A DNA stretch of 64,000 nt from Schlegelella_A sp038318385 (GCA_038318385.1 JBBQCD010000003.1:1-64000); one strand, 5' to 3'; positions 24,961 through 34,644 are shown, numbered from the stretch's first letter. The notes: generated by a model from the sequence alone, not told the origin. Numbers and translations: made by a program.

Positions 24961-25751
24961 GGCGCGGCGCCCGCTGCGGCGAGATGGATGCAGCGCCGGT
25001 AGGCGCGCACCGTCTCCGCCAGGCCGAGCTCCAAGGCCTCGGCGATGAGCGCATGACCGATCGAAACTTCGAGCACGCCCGGAACCGCGCGCAGAAAATC
25101 GGTCAGGTTGGCGCGATTGAGGTCGTGTCCGGCGTTGACGCCCAGCCCCGCGCGGAGCGCCGCTTCGGCGCTGGCCACGAACTCTGCCAGCACCGCGGCC
25201 GACTGTGCCGAACCATGGGCCTTGGCGTAGCGCTCGGTATAGAGCTCGACGCGGTCGGCACCGAGGGTCCGAAGGGTGGCCATGGCGCCAGGTTCGGGAT
25301 CCATGAACACGCTGACGCGCACGCCGAGGGCATGCGCCGCGGCAATCACCGGCCTCAAGCGATCGGCATCGGCGGGCAGCCGCCAGCCATGGTCCGACGT
25401 CGCCTGCCCGGAGCTGTCGGGGACGAATGTGCACTGATGCGGCCGCACGGCTTCGATGAAGGGCATCAGGTCGTGAAAGGGATTGCCCTCGATGTTGAAC
25501 TCGGCCTGGGGCTGCGCCTTCATCAGGTCGGCCAGGGCGGCGACGTCGCCAGCCCGGATGTGGCGCTCATCGGGGCGCGGGTGGATCGTGATGCCCTCGG
25601 CACCGGCGTCCAGGGCGATCGACGCGGCCCGGACCACACTCGGGACGTCGCCGGCGCGGCTGTTGCGCAGCAGGGCCACCTTGTTGACGTTGACGGAGAG
25701 CGCCGTGGCGCCGCGATGGCGTTCGAGTCCGCTGGTGACGAAGGGGTTCAT
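24957..25751 (-). CDS. pdxJ: Pyridoxine 5'-phosphate synthase PdxJ
   Basis: The 264-residue TIM-barrel protein has LSVNVNKVALLRNSRAGDVP, the active-site region GITIHPRPDERHI, ELYTERYA and VNAGHDLNRANL followed by EVSIGHALIAEAL. It condenses 1-deoxyxylulose 5-phosphate with aminoacetone phosphate to pyridoxine phosphate. It lies in the recO-pdxJ-acpS-nagZ operon, 51 bp after recO. Confidence 0.97.
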   Translation of the reverse strand: MNPFVTSGLERHRGATALSVNVNKVALLRNSRAGDVPSVVRAASIALDAGAEGITIHPRPDERHIRAGDVAALADLMKAQPQAEFNIEGNPFHDLMPFIEAVRPHQCTFVPDSSGQATSDHGWRLPADADRLRPVIAAAHALGVRVSVFMDPEPGAMATLRTLGADRVELYTERYAKAHGSAQSAAVLAEFVASAEAALRAGLGVNAGHDLNRANLTDFLRAVPGVLEVSIGHALIAEALELGLAETVRAYRRCIHLAAAGAAP

Positions 25752-25802
25752 CGGAGTGGCGATGTGGCGTTGCCGCGGCGCGCTGGCCAGCGGTGAAGCA
25801 TC

Positions 25803-26576
25803 TCAAGGGTCCAAGTTCTGCGCCTCGATCATCACCTGGCGCGTGCGCAGCAAGGTCGAGCCCAGATGATAGTGAAGCTGTGCGCGCAGCAGGCCCTTGA
25901 GCTCCGGCAGGGCCACCGCGCAGGCTTGCTGCAGGGCATCGAGACTGCCGTGCTCGAGCGCGGCCTGCAGCCCGATCAGCGCGGCGCCGCTCAGCGCCGC
26001 GTCCCCGGTGCGGGGCGCTCCGACTCCGGAGTCGGGCAGCAGGGTGTAGCGACCACCCTCGCTGACCGACTGCTGCGTCTGCGTCGCCACGCTCAGGTCC
26101 GGCAGGACGCCGATCTCGCGCAGCAGCGTCAGTTCGAAGGCGCGCAGCGCCGCCTCGGTGCGGCCGTCGTCGATGCCGAGCGCAGCGATCGTTCCGGCGT
26201 AGGCATCGAACAGCGCGGGATGCGGGTCGTGGCGCGCGAGGAGCTTCATCAGCAGTTCGTTGAGATAGAAGCCGCTGAACAGCGCCGCGCCGGTCAGCAT
26301 CGGCTGGCCACCAGCCCATTCCGCTGAGCGCAAGTTCTGCACCTCGGCCGCACCCTCCTCCCCGGCCGAGCGGCCGAGTGCAATAGTGATGCGCTGGAAT
26401 GGCAGCAGCACTGCGCGCAGCTGCGAGTACGGCCGCTTGGCGCCCTTGGCCGCCACCGCCAGCCGTCCTTGCTCGCGTGTCAGGAGATCGAGAATGAGGC
26501 TCGATTCGCTCCAGTCGTAGCGATGCAGGACGAAGGCGGTCAGCGCCGTGCCGGTTCGCGGCGACCGCGACGCCAT
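25803..26576 (-). CDS. recO: DNA repair protein RecO
   Basis: From the ATG the product is 257 residues, and a GTG one codon earlier is equally possible. It has the N-terminal OB fold (TALTAFVLHRYDWSESSLIL, VAKGAKRPYSQLRAVLLPFQ) and the helical domain with LFSGFYLNELLMKLL and LRAFELTLLREIG. RecO loads RecA onto SSB-coated DNA with RecR. The usual zinc-finger cysteines are missing, which is common outside Firmicutes. Confidence 0.94.
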   Translation of the reverse strand: MASRSPRTGTALTAFVLHRYDWSESSLILDLLTREQGRLAVAAKGAKRPYSQLRAVLLPFQRITIALGRSAGEEGAAEVQNLRSAEWAGGQPMLTGAALFSGFYLNELLMKLLARHDPHPALFDAYAGTIAALGIDDGRTEAALRAFELTLLREIGVLPDLSVATQTQQSVSEGGRYTLLPDSGVGAPRTGDAALSGAALIGLQAALEHGSLDALQQACAVALPELKGLLRAQLHYHLGSTLLRTRQVMIEAQNLDP

Positions 26577-26613
26577 CACGCCGACGCCGCGCGGGCCCCG
26601 CGATCCCGCGCCT

Positions 26614-27531
26614 TCATTCGTAGCCGTAGCTGCGCAGGTGGGCCTCGTCGGCGGCCCAGCCGGAGCGGACCTTGACCCAGAGCTCGAGGAACACTTTCGC
26701 GTCGAGCAGCTTTTCCAGCTCCTGGCGGGTCTCCGAGCCGATCCGTTTCAAGCGCTCGCCGCCGGCGCCGATGATCATGCCCTTGTGGGCATCGCGCTCG
26801 ACGACGATGCTGGCGGCGATGCGACGCAGGTTGCCTTCCTCCTCGTACCTGTCGATCACGACCGTCGACGTGTACGGCAACTCGTCGCCGGTCAGCCGGA
26901 AAAGCTTCTCGCGGATGATCTCGCTCGCAAGGAACCGGTCGCTGCGGTCGGTGAGCGCATCGGCCTCGTGGAACCACGGCTGCTCCGGCAGGTACGGACG
27001 GACGATCTTCAGCAGGCGGCCGACATCGGCCTCTCGTTTGGCCGACATCGGCACGAACTCGGCGAAGGGATGGCGCTGCTGCATCTGCTGCAGCCAGGGC
27101 GCCAGATCGGCGCGGCGCTGGACCGCATCGAGCTTGTTGGCGACGAGGATCGCGGGCTTGCCCGGGGGCACCAGCGCCAGCACCTGGGCGTCGTCGTCGC
27201 CGAAGCGGCCGGCCTCCACGACCAGGAGCACGACGTCGACGTCGCCGAGCACGCCCTGTACGGTGCGGTTGAGCGTGCGATTGAGAGCGGCCGCGTGCCG
27301 CGTCTGGAAGCCGGGCGTGTCGACGAAGACGTACTGCGCCTCGTCGAGCGTGCGAATGCCGGTGATGCGATGCCGCGTCGTCTGGGCCTTGTCCGAGGTG
27401 ATGCTGATCTTCTGGCCGACGAGCGCGTTCAGCAAGGTGGACTTGCCGACGTTGGGCCTGCCGACGATGGCAACCAGGCCACAGCGCAGCGCCGCGGGTT
27501 GCGCGGCGGAAGGCGTCTCGGGGCTGGCCAT
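26614..27531 (-). CDS. era: GTPase Era
   Basis: The 305-residue protein has G1 GRPNVGKSTLLNALVG, G3 DTPGFQT and G4 NKLDAV, followed by a KH domain with KGMIIGAGGERLKRIG. It binds 16S rRNA and assists 30S maturation. The ATG at 27531 is chosen because the upstream frame is the shadow of rnc. It follows rnc by 8 bp. The end LWVKVRSGWAADEAHLRSYG is typical of Era. Confidence 0.97.
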   Translation of the reverse strand: MASPETPSAAQPAALRCGLVAIVGRPNVGKSTLLNALVGQKISITSDKAQTTRHRITGIRTLDEAQYVFVDTPGFQTRHAAALNRTLNRTVQGVLGDVDVVLLVVEAGRFGDDDAQVLALVPPGKPAILVANKLDAVQRRADLAPWLQQMQQRHPFAEFVPMSAKREADVGRLLKIVRPYLPEQPWFHEADALTDRSDRFLASEIIREKLFRLTGDELPYTSTVVIDRYEEEGNLRRIAASIVVERDAHKGMIIGAGGERLKRIGSETRQELEKLLDAKVFLELWVKVRSGWAADEAHLRSYGYE

Positions 27532-27539
27532 CGGATCCG

Positions 27540-28244
27540 CTACGACTGCAGCGGACTCCCCGGCTTGTCGCTCGCCTTCAGGGAATCGAGCATGCGGCGC
27601 GCAGCCTCCTGCTCGGCGGCGCGACGCGACCGGCCTTCGCCCGATTCGGTCAGGTTGAGCGCCGGGACGGCACACTCGACCTCGAAGGTCTGGGCATGGG
27701 CCTGCCCGCGGGTTGCGCTGATGCGGTAGCCCGGGACCGGCAGGCGCCGCGCCTGCAGCCATTCCTGGAGCTCGGTTTTGGCGTCCTTGCTCCAGCTCGC
27801 CAGGTCGGTCGTCTCGATGATTTCGCCGAAGAGACGCTGAACGACGCCACGGGCGGCTTCGAACCCGCCTTCCTGGAACGTCGCTCCGATCAGAGCCTCG
27901 AGTGCATCGGCAAGTATCGACGCCCTGAGCGCACCGCCGCCGCGGGCTTCGCCCTCGCCGAGCCGCAACATTTCCGGCAGCCCGAGCTGCAGCGCCATGC
28001 GGTGCAGGCTGTCCTCGCGCACCAGGTGGGCGCGAACGCGCGTCAGGTCACCTTCGTCGGATCCTGCGAAACGCTCGAAGAGCAGGCTCGAGATCACCAG
28101 GCTCAGGACCGCATCGCCCAGGAACTCGAGGCGCTCGTTGTGATCGGCGCCGAAACTGCGGTGGGTGAGCGCGCGGTCGAGCAGGCCTGCATCGCCGAAG
28201 CGATAGCCGGTGCGCTGCTGAAGCGCTTCTACGTGGTTGTCCAT
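27540..28244 (-). CDS. rnc: Ribonuclease III
   Basis: From the ATG at 28244 the protein is 234 residues. A GTG at 28268 would add eight. The signature motif is NERLEFLGDAVLSLVIS with catalytic Glu and Asp, followed by ADALEALIGATFQEGG and a C-terminal dsRNA-binding domain (DAKTELQEWLQARRLPVPGY). It cleaves double-stranded RNA in rRNA processing. The position between the lepB-DUF4845 genes and era is conserved in betaproteobacteria. Confidence 0.96.
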   Translation of the reverse strand: MDNHVEALQQRTGYRFGDAGLLDRALTHRSFGADHNERLEFLGDAVLSLVISSLLFERFAGSDEGDLTRVRAHLVREDSLHRMALQLGLPEMLRLGEGEARGGGALRASILADALEALIGATFQEGGFEAARGVVQRLFGEIIETTDLASWSKDAKTELQEWLQARRLPVPGYRISATRGQAHAQTFEVECAVPALNLTESGEGRSRRAAEQEAARRMLDSLKASDKPGSPLQS

Positions 28245-28302
28245 GGAACTGGATGCCGTATCGGGCACTGGCCCGGGGAGCGCCGGGCTCCCCGCCCCGC
28301 GC

Positions 28303-28671
28303 CTACTTCGATCGCCCCTCGTACTTGATGAGGATGTAGACCGGCTTCATCAACTCGATTTCCTTGTCGTACGCGAACTGGATGACGACCCTGTCGTTCT
28401 CCTTCGTGACGACCAGGTCCTTGCCTCCGATGGAGGTTATCGCGTATTCAATATCCTTCTGCTTGTCGAAGGCGTTGCGGATCTCGGGCACCGTGCTGGC
28501 GCCTTCCGTGGCGATCTTGTTGACCGCCCGCTGGATCGTGAAATACTCGTTCAAGGTCGGCAGTACCCGCATGCCCACGAGCGCCACGAAACCGACGACG
28601 ATGGCCCAGAACAGCAGCCCGAACATCGTGACGCCGCGCTGTCGAGCGCCGCGCTGAAGCACTACACGCAT
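28303..28671 (-). CDS. DUF4845 membrane-anchored protein
   Basis: From the ATG with GGAGGA upstream the protein is 122 residues. One membrane helix (about residues 16-36, FGLLFWAIVVGFVALVGMRV) is followed by a soluble domain with LPTLNEYFTIQRAVNKIA and FAYDKEIELMKPVYILIKY. This matches the DUF4845 proteins found between lepB and rnc in betaproteobacteria, whose function is unknown. Position suggests a link to secretion or envelope work. Confidence 0.9.
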   Translation of the reverse strand: MRVVLQRGARQRGVTMFGLLFWAIVVGFVALVGMRVLPTLNEYFTIQRAVNKIATEGASTVPEIRNAFDKQKDIEYAITSIGGKDLVVTKENDRVVIQFAYDKEIELMKPVYILIKYEGRSK

Positions 28672-28705
28672 TCCGCATCCTCCAGCCATGGCGGGCCTGC
28701 GACGG

Positions 28706-29683
28706 TCAATGGAAAGTCCCGATCCGCTTCAGGTTGCTGAAGTTCATCCAGACCAGGAACGCCTTGCCGACGATGTTCTCGTCCGGCACGAATCCCCAGT
28801 ACCGCGAATCCTGGGAGTTGTCCCGGTTGTCGCCCATCATGAAATAGTTACCCGGTGGGACCTTGCAGGTCACCCCTTCGGCACTGTAGCGGCAGTTCTC
28901 GCGATGAGGGAACGCGATCTGGTCCTCGGGCCCATAAAACGGCCTGGATTGAGGATTAATGAGGATGCCGTGGCGCGTCTGGCCCAGCGTCTCGACGAAT
29001 TCCGGGAAGTAGCGCAACGACTCGTCGTCGTAGTAGCCGGGTGGCGGCGTCGGTTCCGTCGGCACCGCCTGGCCGTTGACATACAGCTGCTGGTTGCGAA
29101 ACGAGATCTCGTCGCCCGGCACGCCGACGACTCGCTTGATGTAGTCGACGCTCGTGTCCTTCGGGTAGCGAAAGACCATCACGTCGCCGCGCTCCGGGAC
29201 GTGGTTGTCGATGATCTTCTTGTTGACGACCGGCAGGCGAATGCCGTAGTGGAACTTGTTGACGAGGATCAGGTCGCCGACGATCAGCGTCGGGATCATC
29301 GAGCCGGAGGGAATCTTGAACGGCTCGAACAGGAACGAACGCAGCAGGAAGACGACCAGGATCACGGGGAACAGTCCCGCGGTCCAGTCGAGCCACCACG
29401 GCTGCATCAACAGCGCATGGCGCGCGCTCCCCGTGTCGTCGTCGACCTTGTCGATGCCCTGGCGGGCGAGGCTCTCGCGCCGCGCCGCGTCCTGTTGTTC
29501 GAACGTGGCGGCGGCCCGCAGCCGACGCGGCGCGAAGTAAAAGCGCTCGGCCAGCCAATAGAAGAACGTGACGACGGTGAGGATGAACAGGAGCAGCGAG
29601 AAGTTGCCCGTCCACTTGCCGAAGTACCAGCCCCCGAGGAAAACGGCCAGGCAGGCGTAGAGCAAACCGGTCAGAGAACCCAT
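28706..29683 (-). CDS. lepB: Signal peptidase I
   Basis: The 325-residue protein has two N-terminal hydrophobic segments (residues about 3-20 and 28-42), a third near 103-122, and the S26 catalytic site: PSGSMIPTL with the nucleophilic Ser, and DYIKRVVGVPGDEISF with the general-base Lys. GDNRDNSQDSRYWGFV closes the domain. It cleaves signal peptides at the inner membrane. Its ATG overlaps the lepA stop by one base. Confidence 0.97.
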   Translation of the reverse strand: MGSLTGLLYACLAVFLGGWYFGKWTGNFSLLLFILTVVTFFYWLAERFYFAPRRLRAAATFEQQDAARRESLARQGIDKVDDDTGSARHALLMQPWWLDWTAGLFPVILVVFLLRSFLFEPFKIPSGSMIPTLIVGDLILVNKFHYGIRLPVVNKKIIDNHVPERGDVMVFRYPKDTSVDYIKRVVGVPGDEISFRNQQLYVNGQAVPTEPTPPPGYYDDESLRYFPEFVETLGQTRHGILINPQSRPFYGPEDQIAFPHRENCRYSAEGVTCKVPPGNYFMMGDNRDNSQDSRYWGFVPDENIVGKAFLVWMNFSNLKRIGTFH

Positions 29684-31491
29684 CAATCGTCCACCTGGAG
29701 TATGGCCAGAAACGCCTCCTGCGGCACCTCGACGGAGCCGATCTGCTTCATGCGCTTCTTGCCGGCCTTCTGCTTTTCGAGGAGCTTCTTCTTGCGGGTG
29801 ATATCGCCGCCGTAGCACTTGGCGATCACGTTCTTGCGCAGCGCCTTGATTGTCTCACGCGCGATGATGTTGGCCCCGATGGCCGCCTGCACCGCAACGT
29901 CGTACATCTGGCGCGAAATCAGCTCGCGCATCTTCGAGACCACCGCGCGCCCTCGATACTGGCTCTGGCCGCGGTGGACGATGATCGACAGCGCGTCGAC
30001 CCGATCGCCGTTGAGCAGGATGTCGACCTTGACGACATCGGCGGCGCGGTACTCCTTGAACTCGTAGTCCATCGAGGCGTAGCCGCGCGAGACGCTCTTC
30101 AACTTGTCGAAGAAGTCGAGCACGATTTCCGCGAGCGGCATTTCGTAGGTGAGCAACACCTGGCGGCCGTGATAGGCCATGTTGATCTGGTTGCCGCGCT
30201 TGAGGTTGGCCAGCGTCATCACCGGGCCGACGTACTCCTGAGGCATGTAGAGATGGACGGTCACGATCGGCTCGCGGATCTCGGCAATCCGGCCGGGATC
30301 GGGCAACTTAGACGGGTTCTCGATCTCCAGCAACTCGCCGCTGTTGAGCTCCACCTGGTAGACCACCGACGGCGCCGTGGTGATCAGATCCTGGTCGAAC
30401 TCGCGTTCCAGCCGCTCCTGCACGATTTCCATGTGCAGCAGACCAAGGAAACCGCAGCGAAATCCGAATCCGAGGGCCTGGCTGACTTCGGGCTCGTAGC
30501 GCAGCGAGGAGTCGTTGAGCTTGAGCTTCTCGAGCGCGTCGCGCAGCTGGTCGTACTCGCTGGCTTCCGTGGGGTACAGCCCGGCGAAGACCTGCGGCTG
30601 GATCTCCTTGAAGCCCGGCAGCGCCTCGGTGGCGACGCCGGCGTTGTTCGGCAGCTTCTTCTCGAGGGTGATCGTGTCGCCGACCTTGGCCGCCTGCAGC
30701 TCCTTGATGCCGGCGATCACGAAGCCCACCTCCCCGGCGGACAGCCGTTCGCGCGGGACCGAGTTCGGCGTGAAGACGCCGAGCTGCTCGGCGCCGAAGA
30801 CCGCGTCGCTGGCCATCAGGCGGATGCGTTCGCCGCGTCCGAGGGAGCCGTCGACGACACGGATCAACATCACGACGCCGACGTAGTTGTCGAACCAGGA
30901 GTCGACGATCATGGCCCGCAGCGGCCCGTCCGGCCGGCCGCGCGGTGCCGGCATGCGCTGGACGACCGCCTCCAGGATGTCGTCGATGCCCTCGCCTGTC
31001 TTCGCGCTGCAGGGAATGGCGTCGTCCGCATCGATGCCGATCACGTCCTCGATCTCGGCCCGCGCCCGCGCCGGGTCGGCCTGGGGAAGGTCCATCTTGT
31101 TGAGGACCGGGACGACTTCCACGCCCAGGTCCAGCGCCGTGTAGCAATTGGCCACCGTCTGCGCTTCCACCCCCTGGCTCGCGTCGACGACGAGCAGCGC
31201 GCCTTCGCAGGCCGACAGCGACCGGCTGACCTCGTACGAGAAGTCGACGTGGCCCGGGGTGTCGATCAGGTTGAGGTTGTAGGTCTCCCCGTTTCGGGCG
31301 ACGTACTCCAGCGACGCGGTCTGGGCCTTGATGGTGATGCCGCGCTCACGCTCGATGTCCATCGAGTCGAGCACCTGCGCTTCCATCTCGCGGTCGCTGA
31401 GTCCGCCGCATCGCTGGATCAGACGATCGGCAAGGGTGGACTTGCCGTGGTCGATGTGGGCAATGATCGAGAAATTACGTATGTGGTCCAT
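29683..31491 (-). CDS. lepA: Elongation factor 4 (LepA)
   Basis: The 602-residue translational GTPase has HIDHGKSTLADRLIQ, DTPGHVDFSYEVSRSL, LNKMDLPQADP and the LepA-specific C-terminal domain ending with the lysine-rich KCYGGDITRKKKLLEKQKAG. It acts on ribosomes under stress and during initiation. It is the first gene after a 563-bp gap and heads the lepA-lepB-DUF4845-rnc-era run. Confidence 0.98.
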   Translation of the reverse strand: MDHIRNFSIIAHIDHGKSTLADRLIQRCGGLSDREMEAQVLDSMDIERERGITIKAQTASLEYVARNGETYNLNLIDTPGHVDFSYEVSRSLSACEGALLVVDASQGVEAQTVANCYTALDLGVEVVPVLNKMDLPQADPARARAEIEDVIGIDADDAIPCSAKTGEGIDDILEAVVQRMPAPRGRPDGPLRAMIVDSWFDNYVGVVMLIRVVDGSLGRGERIRLMASDAVFGAEQLGVFTPNSVPRERLSAGEVGFVIAGIKELQAAKVGDTITLEKKLPNNAGVATEALPGFKEIQPQVFAGLYPTEASEYDQLRDALEKLKLNDSSLRYEPEVSQALGFGFRCGFLGLLHMEIVQERLEREFDQDLITTAPSVVYQVELNSGELLEIENPSKLPDPGRIAEIREPIVTVHLYMPQEYVGPVMTLANLKRGNQINMAYHGRQVLLTYEMPLAEIVLDFFDKLKSVSRGYASMDYEFKEYRAADVVKVDILLNGDRVDALSIIVHRGQSQYRGRAVVSKMRELISRQMYDVAVQAAIGANIIARETIKALRKNVIAKCYGGDITRKKKLLEKQKAGKKRMKQIGSVEVPQEAFLAILQVDD

Positions 31492-32054
31492 GGCTGGCGC
31501 GACGTGCTCGAGACGGGTAGTTGCGGGTCAGACGGCGCAGGCCGTTTCAGCGCAAGCCCGGGATCGCGGAGCGATGCAAAGGCGCGAATCGCGCCGTGCT
31601 GAGAGTAAAAAAAAGGCACGTCGAACGAATGACGCGCCTTCCAACAAAACGTATTGGCAACTGCTTGTTGGGACTTCATTGTAGTCAGAAGAACCGGGCG
31701 GAAAACCGCGCCGTTGCTGGATTTCTTGTCGTTGCGAGACGCCAACAGCAAAAAATCTCCACAGGTTATCCACAAATAGCTGTGGACGGATTGGGGGTAA
31801 TTCGGGAATGCGTTCGGAGCATCGCAACCGGGTCTCCTGGCGCCAACCGGAGACCCCACCCGAAGTCTTCAACCGCTCTCTCAGTCCCATCGCGTGTCGG
31901 TGCCATGTAAGCGGTCACCAACAGAAATTTTCAGCCATTGGGGGCTCGGGATTTCCGATCGGCACCGAAGGCTTCAGGACCCGCAGCCGGCTCCGTTGGC
32001 CGGAGTGAGCCCTCGACGAAGTCATCGCCAGAATCGCCAGATACGGGTTTTCCC
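31492..32054. other. 563-bp intergenic region between lepA and mucD
   Basis: This is the longest non-coding gap in the housekeeping block and is visibly richer in A and T than its surroundings, with runs such as AAAAAAAA near 31609. It must include the lepA promoter and the end of the mucD transcript. It carries a DnaA-box-like cluster (separate entry). I find no RNA gene, and open frames on both strands lack any recognisable protein. Confidence 0.6.
31755..31789. promoter_or_regulatory. DnaA-box-like cluster upstream of lepA
   Basis: TTATCCACA at 31766-31774 is a perfect consensus DnaA box. It is flanked by a 7-of-9 match in the same direction (ATCTCCACA, 31755-31763) and an inverted partial match (TGTGGACGG, 31781-31789). 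The three share TCCACA cores, two of them forming TCCACA-AATAGC-TGTGGA. It could be a DnaA-binding regulatory or titration site. Location argues against a replication origin. Confidence 0.5.
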
Positions 32055-33539
32055 TCATTTCTGCCCGGGCCGGACGATGACGAAGTTGACACCGTCACCG
32101 CGCCGCACCAGCAGTGTCGCCGGCTTGTTCTTGTCCAGCTTGGCCGCCAGCGTCTCGAACTGCTTGGCGTTGCCGATCTCGACATTGTCGATCGCGATGA
32201 TGATGTCGCCCTCGCGGAGACCCGCGCGTTGTGCGGGGCCCTCGACGCTGTCGACTTTCACGCCGCCCTTGAGCTTCAATTCGCGCCGCTGCGCATCGGT
32301 GAGGTCGGAGACGCCAAGGCCGAGCGAGGTCGTGGACGGCTGTGGGGCCTTCGGTGCATCGCGCTCGGCGCCACGGCGCGGTCGCTCGGCCTCGAACTCG
32401 GCGACGGTGACGGCCAGATCCTTGTACGCGCCGCGGCGGTAGACCTGGAGCGCGGCTTTGCCGCCCGGCTTCATGCCGCCGATGATGCGCGGCAGGTCTC
32501 CCGACTTCTCGACGGTGCGCCCCTCCACCTTGGTGATGATGTCGCCGGCTTCGACACCGCCCTTCTCCGCCGGGCCGCCGGATTCGACGCTGCGCACCAG
32601 CGCGCCCGTCGGCTTGCCCAGGCCGATGGACTCGGCCACATCCTTGGTCACCTGATCGATCACGACGCCGATCCGACCGCGGATGACGCGGCCGCTGGCG
32701 CGGAGTTGCTCGACCACGCGCGAGGCTTCGTCGATCGGAATCGCAAAGGAGATTCCCATGTATCCGCCGGATCGGCTGTAGATCTGCGAGTTGATGCCGA
32801 CGACCTCGCCGCGCATGTTGATCAGCGGACCGCCCGAGTTGCCAGGATTGATCGCGACGTCGGTCTGGATCAGCGGCAGGAAGTCACCGGTATCGCGGGA
32901 CTTGGCGCTGACGATGCCGGCCGTGACGGTGTTCTCGAGGCCGAACGGAGACCCGATGGCAATCACCCATTCCCCGACCTTCAACCGCGAGTAGTCGCCG
33001 GTGCGGACGAACGGCAGCCCGGCGGCCTCGATCTTGACGAGGGCGACATCGGTCCGCTTGTCCGAGCCTATCGTCCGGGCCTTGAATTCGCGCTTGTCGG
33101 TGAGCGTGACGAGGACCTCTTCCGCGCCGTCGACGACATGGGCATTGGTGATCACGTAACCGTCGGCGCTCAGGATGAAACCCGATCCCACGCCGCGCTG
33201 CTGCGGCTCGCCTTCGGCTCCCGGAGGCTGGTTGCCGCGTGGCGTCGGCCGATTCGGAATCGGAATCCCGAAGCGCCGGAAGAACTCCAGCATGTCGTCG
33301 TCGAGTTCCGGTCCGACCCCGTTGCGGGCGGCGCGTGCTCTTTCGGTGGTGCGGATATTGACGACCGCCGGGCCGACCTTCTCGACCAGTTCGGTGAAGT
33401 CCGGCAGCGACTGGGCCCGAACCGGCGTCGGCGCGACGCCGACGATCAATCCGAGCGCGAGGGCGAGCGCTGCCGCCCACGGTCCCGGTCGCGCCGCGTG
33501 GGCGAGCGAAATCACCTGAATCTGCATGTCCATGTCCAT
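32055..33539 (-). CDS. mucD: Periplasmic Do-family serine protease MucD/DegP
   Basis: The 494-residue precursor has an uncleaved-looking signal region (residues about 20-42, ending VRAQSLPDF). A trypsin-like domain follows with the His in VITNAHVVDGAEEV, Asp in KRTDVALVKIEA and Ser in INPGNSGGPLINM, and two PDZ domains (RGRIGVVIDQVTKDVAES; LGLGVSDLTDAQRREL). It degrades misfolded envelope proteins. It lies downstream of rpoE-rseA-rseB, so it is probably a sigma-E target within the same locus. Confidence 0.96.
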   Translation of the reverse strand: MDMDMQIQVISLAHAARPGPWAAALALALGLIVGVAPTPVRAQSLPDFTELVEKVGPAVVNIRTTERARAARNGVGPELDDDMLEFFRRFGIPIPNRPTPRGNQPPGAEGEPQQRGVGSGFILSADGYVITNAHVVDGAEEVLVTLTDKREFKARTIGSDKRTDVALVKIEAAGLPFVRTGDYSRLKVGEWVIAIGSPFGLENTVTAGIVSAKSRDTGDFLPLIQTDVAINPGNSGGPLINMRGEVVGINSQIYSRSGGYMGISFAIPIDEASRVVEQLRASGRVIRGRIGVVIDQVTKDVAESIGLGKPTGALVRSVESGGPAEKGGVEAGDIITKVEGRTVEKSGDLPRIIGGMKPGGKAALQVYRRGAYKDLAVTVAEFEAERPRRGAERDAPKAPQPSTTSLGLGVSDLTDAQRRELKLKGGVKVDSVEGPAQRAGLREGDIIIAIDNVEIGNAKQFETLAAKLDKNKPATLLVRRGDGVNFVIVRPGQK

Positions 33540-33608
33540 CGTTCGACTCAGCCGGGGTGTGCTTGGACGCGCGGCCCGGCCAGGTCCAGCGCGCCACGCG
33601 AATGCTAG

Positions 33609-34634
33609 CTACTTCCTGCGCTCGAGCCCGTTGGCGAAGAGTCGCAGCGTGTTCGCGGGGACATCGCCGATCACCGTGACCCACCAATCGCCCTGGCGCA
33701 TCGACAGCGTTCGCGTCGCTCCCACCCCTGCGACCATGGGCTCGGGATGCCGCCGGGGCTGGAACGGCTCGATGAAGACGGACACGTAGGTCATGCCGTC
33801 GGCGTAGATGGCCTGAAGCACCTGCTGAGCGCTGCCCGCAGCCTCCGCGTCTCCGGGATTGTCCATCTCGCGGTTGACGCATCGCACGAGGCGGAATCCG
33901 GGCGCCATCTGACGCATCGTCCACCCTTCGGCCTCCAGCCGCGTGGGCCGTAGCACCGGGCGCAGGATGCGGAAACCGTCGAGCTTGCGCATCGGCCGCA
34001 GGACGCTGTCAGGCTGTGCCTTGCCACCGATCACGACATCGGAAAATGCCGACGTCTCGAGGACATCACCGCGATCGCTCAACACGTCGGTGCGCAGCAG
34101 CAAACCCGACGCCCTGTCAGACCAGAGCCGGTAGCCGTAGCGCAAACCGTCCTTCGGCTTGACGATCAGCACGTCGGCCTCGTGCCCCGCGACGCGGTCG
34201 AGGCCCAGAAGTTTCACCTCGTACCAGTCGCCCACGCCTTCGCCGCCGGCCTGCAGCAGCGCGGGGAACGAGTTCAGCAGGTCGCGCTGCTCGACCACGG
34301 CGACCCGGCTCGCCGGCCAGACGGTGTGCACCAGGTCGTTGAAGCGAAAGACGTTGCGCGCCTTGCCGTCGAGAGACTCGATGCGTTCGTAGGTGTTCGA
34401 CCCCTCGCAGTAGTGCGCCATCCGGGCGCTGGCGACGCCGCCGCCACTGCTGACCACGAAGGTCCCCTGGTAGTTCTGGCGCCCCGCGGCCTGGTGGATC
34501 CGGGTCAACCACGTCTTCGCATCACGAGCGACAGGCTCCTCGGCCGCCTCGCGCCGACTCTGCGCCCAGGCGCTCGTCGAGCACAGCAAGGCGATGCAGG
34601 CAAGGGTAAGCGCAAAGCGCGGACGCGTCAGCAT
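33609..34634 (-). CDS. rseB: Sigma-E regulator RseB (MucB)
   Basis: The 341-residue protein has a signal peptide (residues 1-23, ending STSAWAQS). The MucB/RseB fold begins with TRIHQAAGRQNYQGTFVVSS and ends with a domain containing YADGMTYVSVFIEPF and the MRQGDWWVTVIGDVPANTL block. It sits in the periplasm, binds RseA and shields it from DegS cleavage, sensing lipoprotein and LPS stress. It lies 10 bp after rseA. Confidence 0.94.
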   Translation of the reverse strand: MLTRPRFALTLACIALLCSTSAWAQSRREAAEEPVARDAKTWLTRIHQAAGRQNYQGTFVVSSGGGVASARMAHYCEGSNTYERIESLDGKARNVFRFNDLVHTVWPASRVAVVEQRDLLNSFPALLQAGGEGVGDWYEVKLLGLDRVAGHEADVLIVKPKDGLRYGYRLWSDRASGLLLRTDVLSDRGDVLETSAFSDVVIGGKAQPDSVLRPMRKLDGFRILRPVLRPTRLEAEGWTMRQMAPGFRLVRCVNREMDNPGDAEAAGSAQQVLQAIYADGMTYVSVFIEPFQPRRHPEPMVAGVGATRTLSMRQGDWWVTVIGDVPANTLRLFANGLERRK

Positions 34635-34644
34635 GCGCGCTGGA

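Noticed and set aside
31492..32054. Chromosomal replication origin
   Set aside because: There is one perfect DnaA box and two weak ones, but no dnaA, dnaN, rpmH or parAB neighbours and no AT-rich unwinding element with repeated 13-mers.
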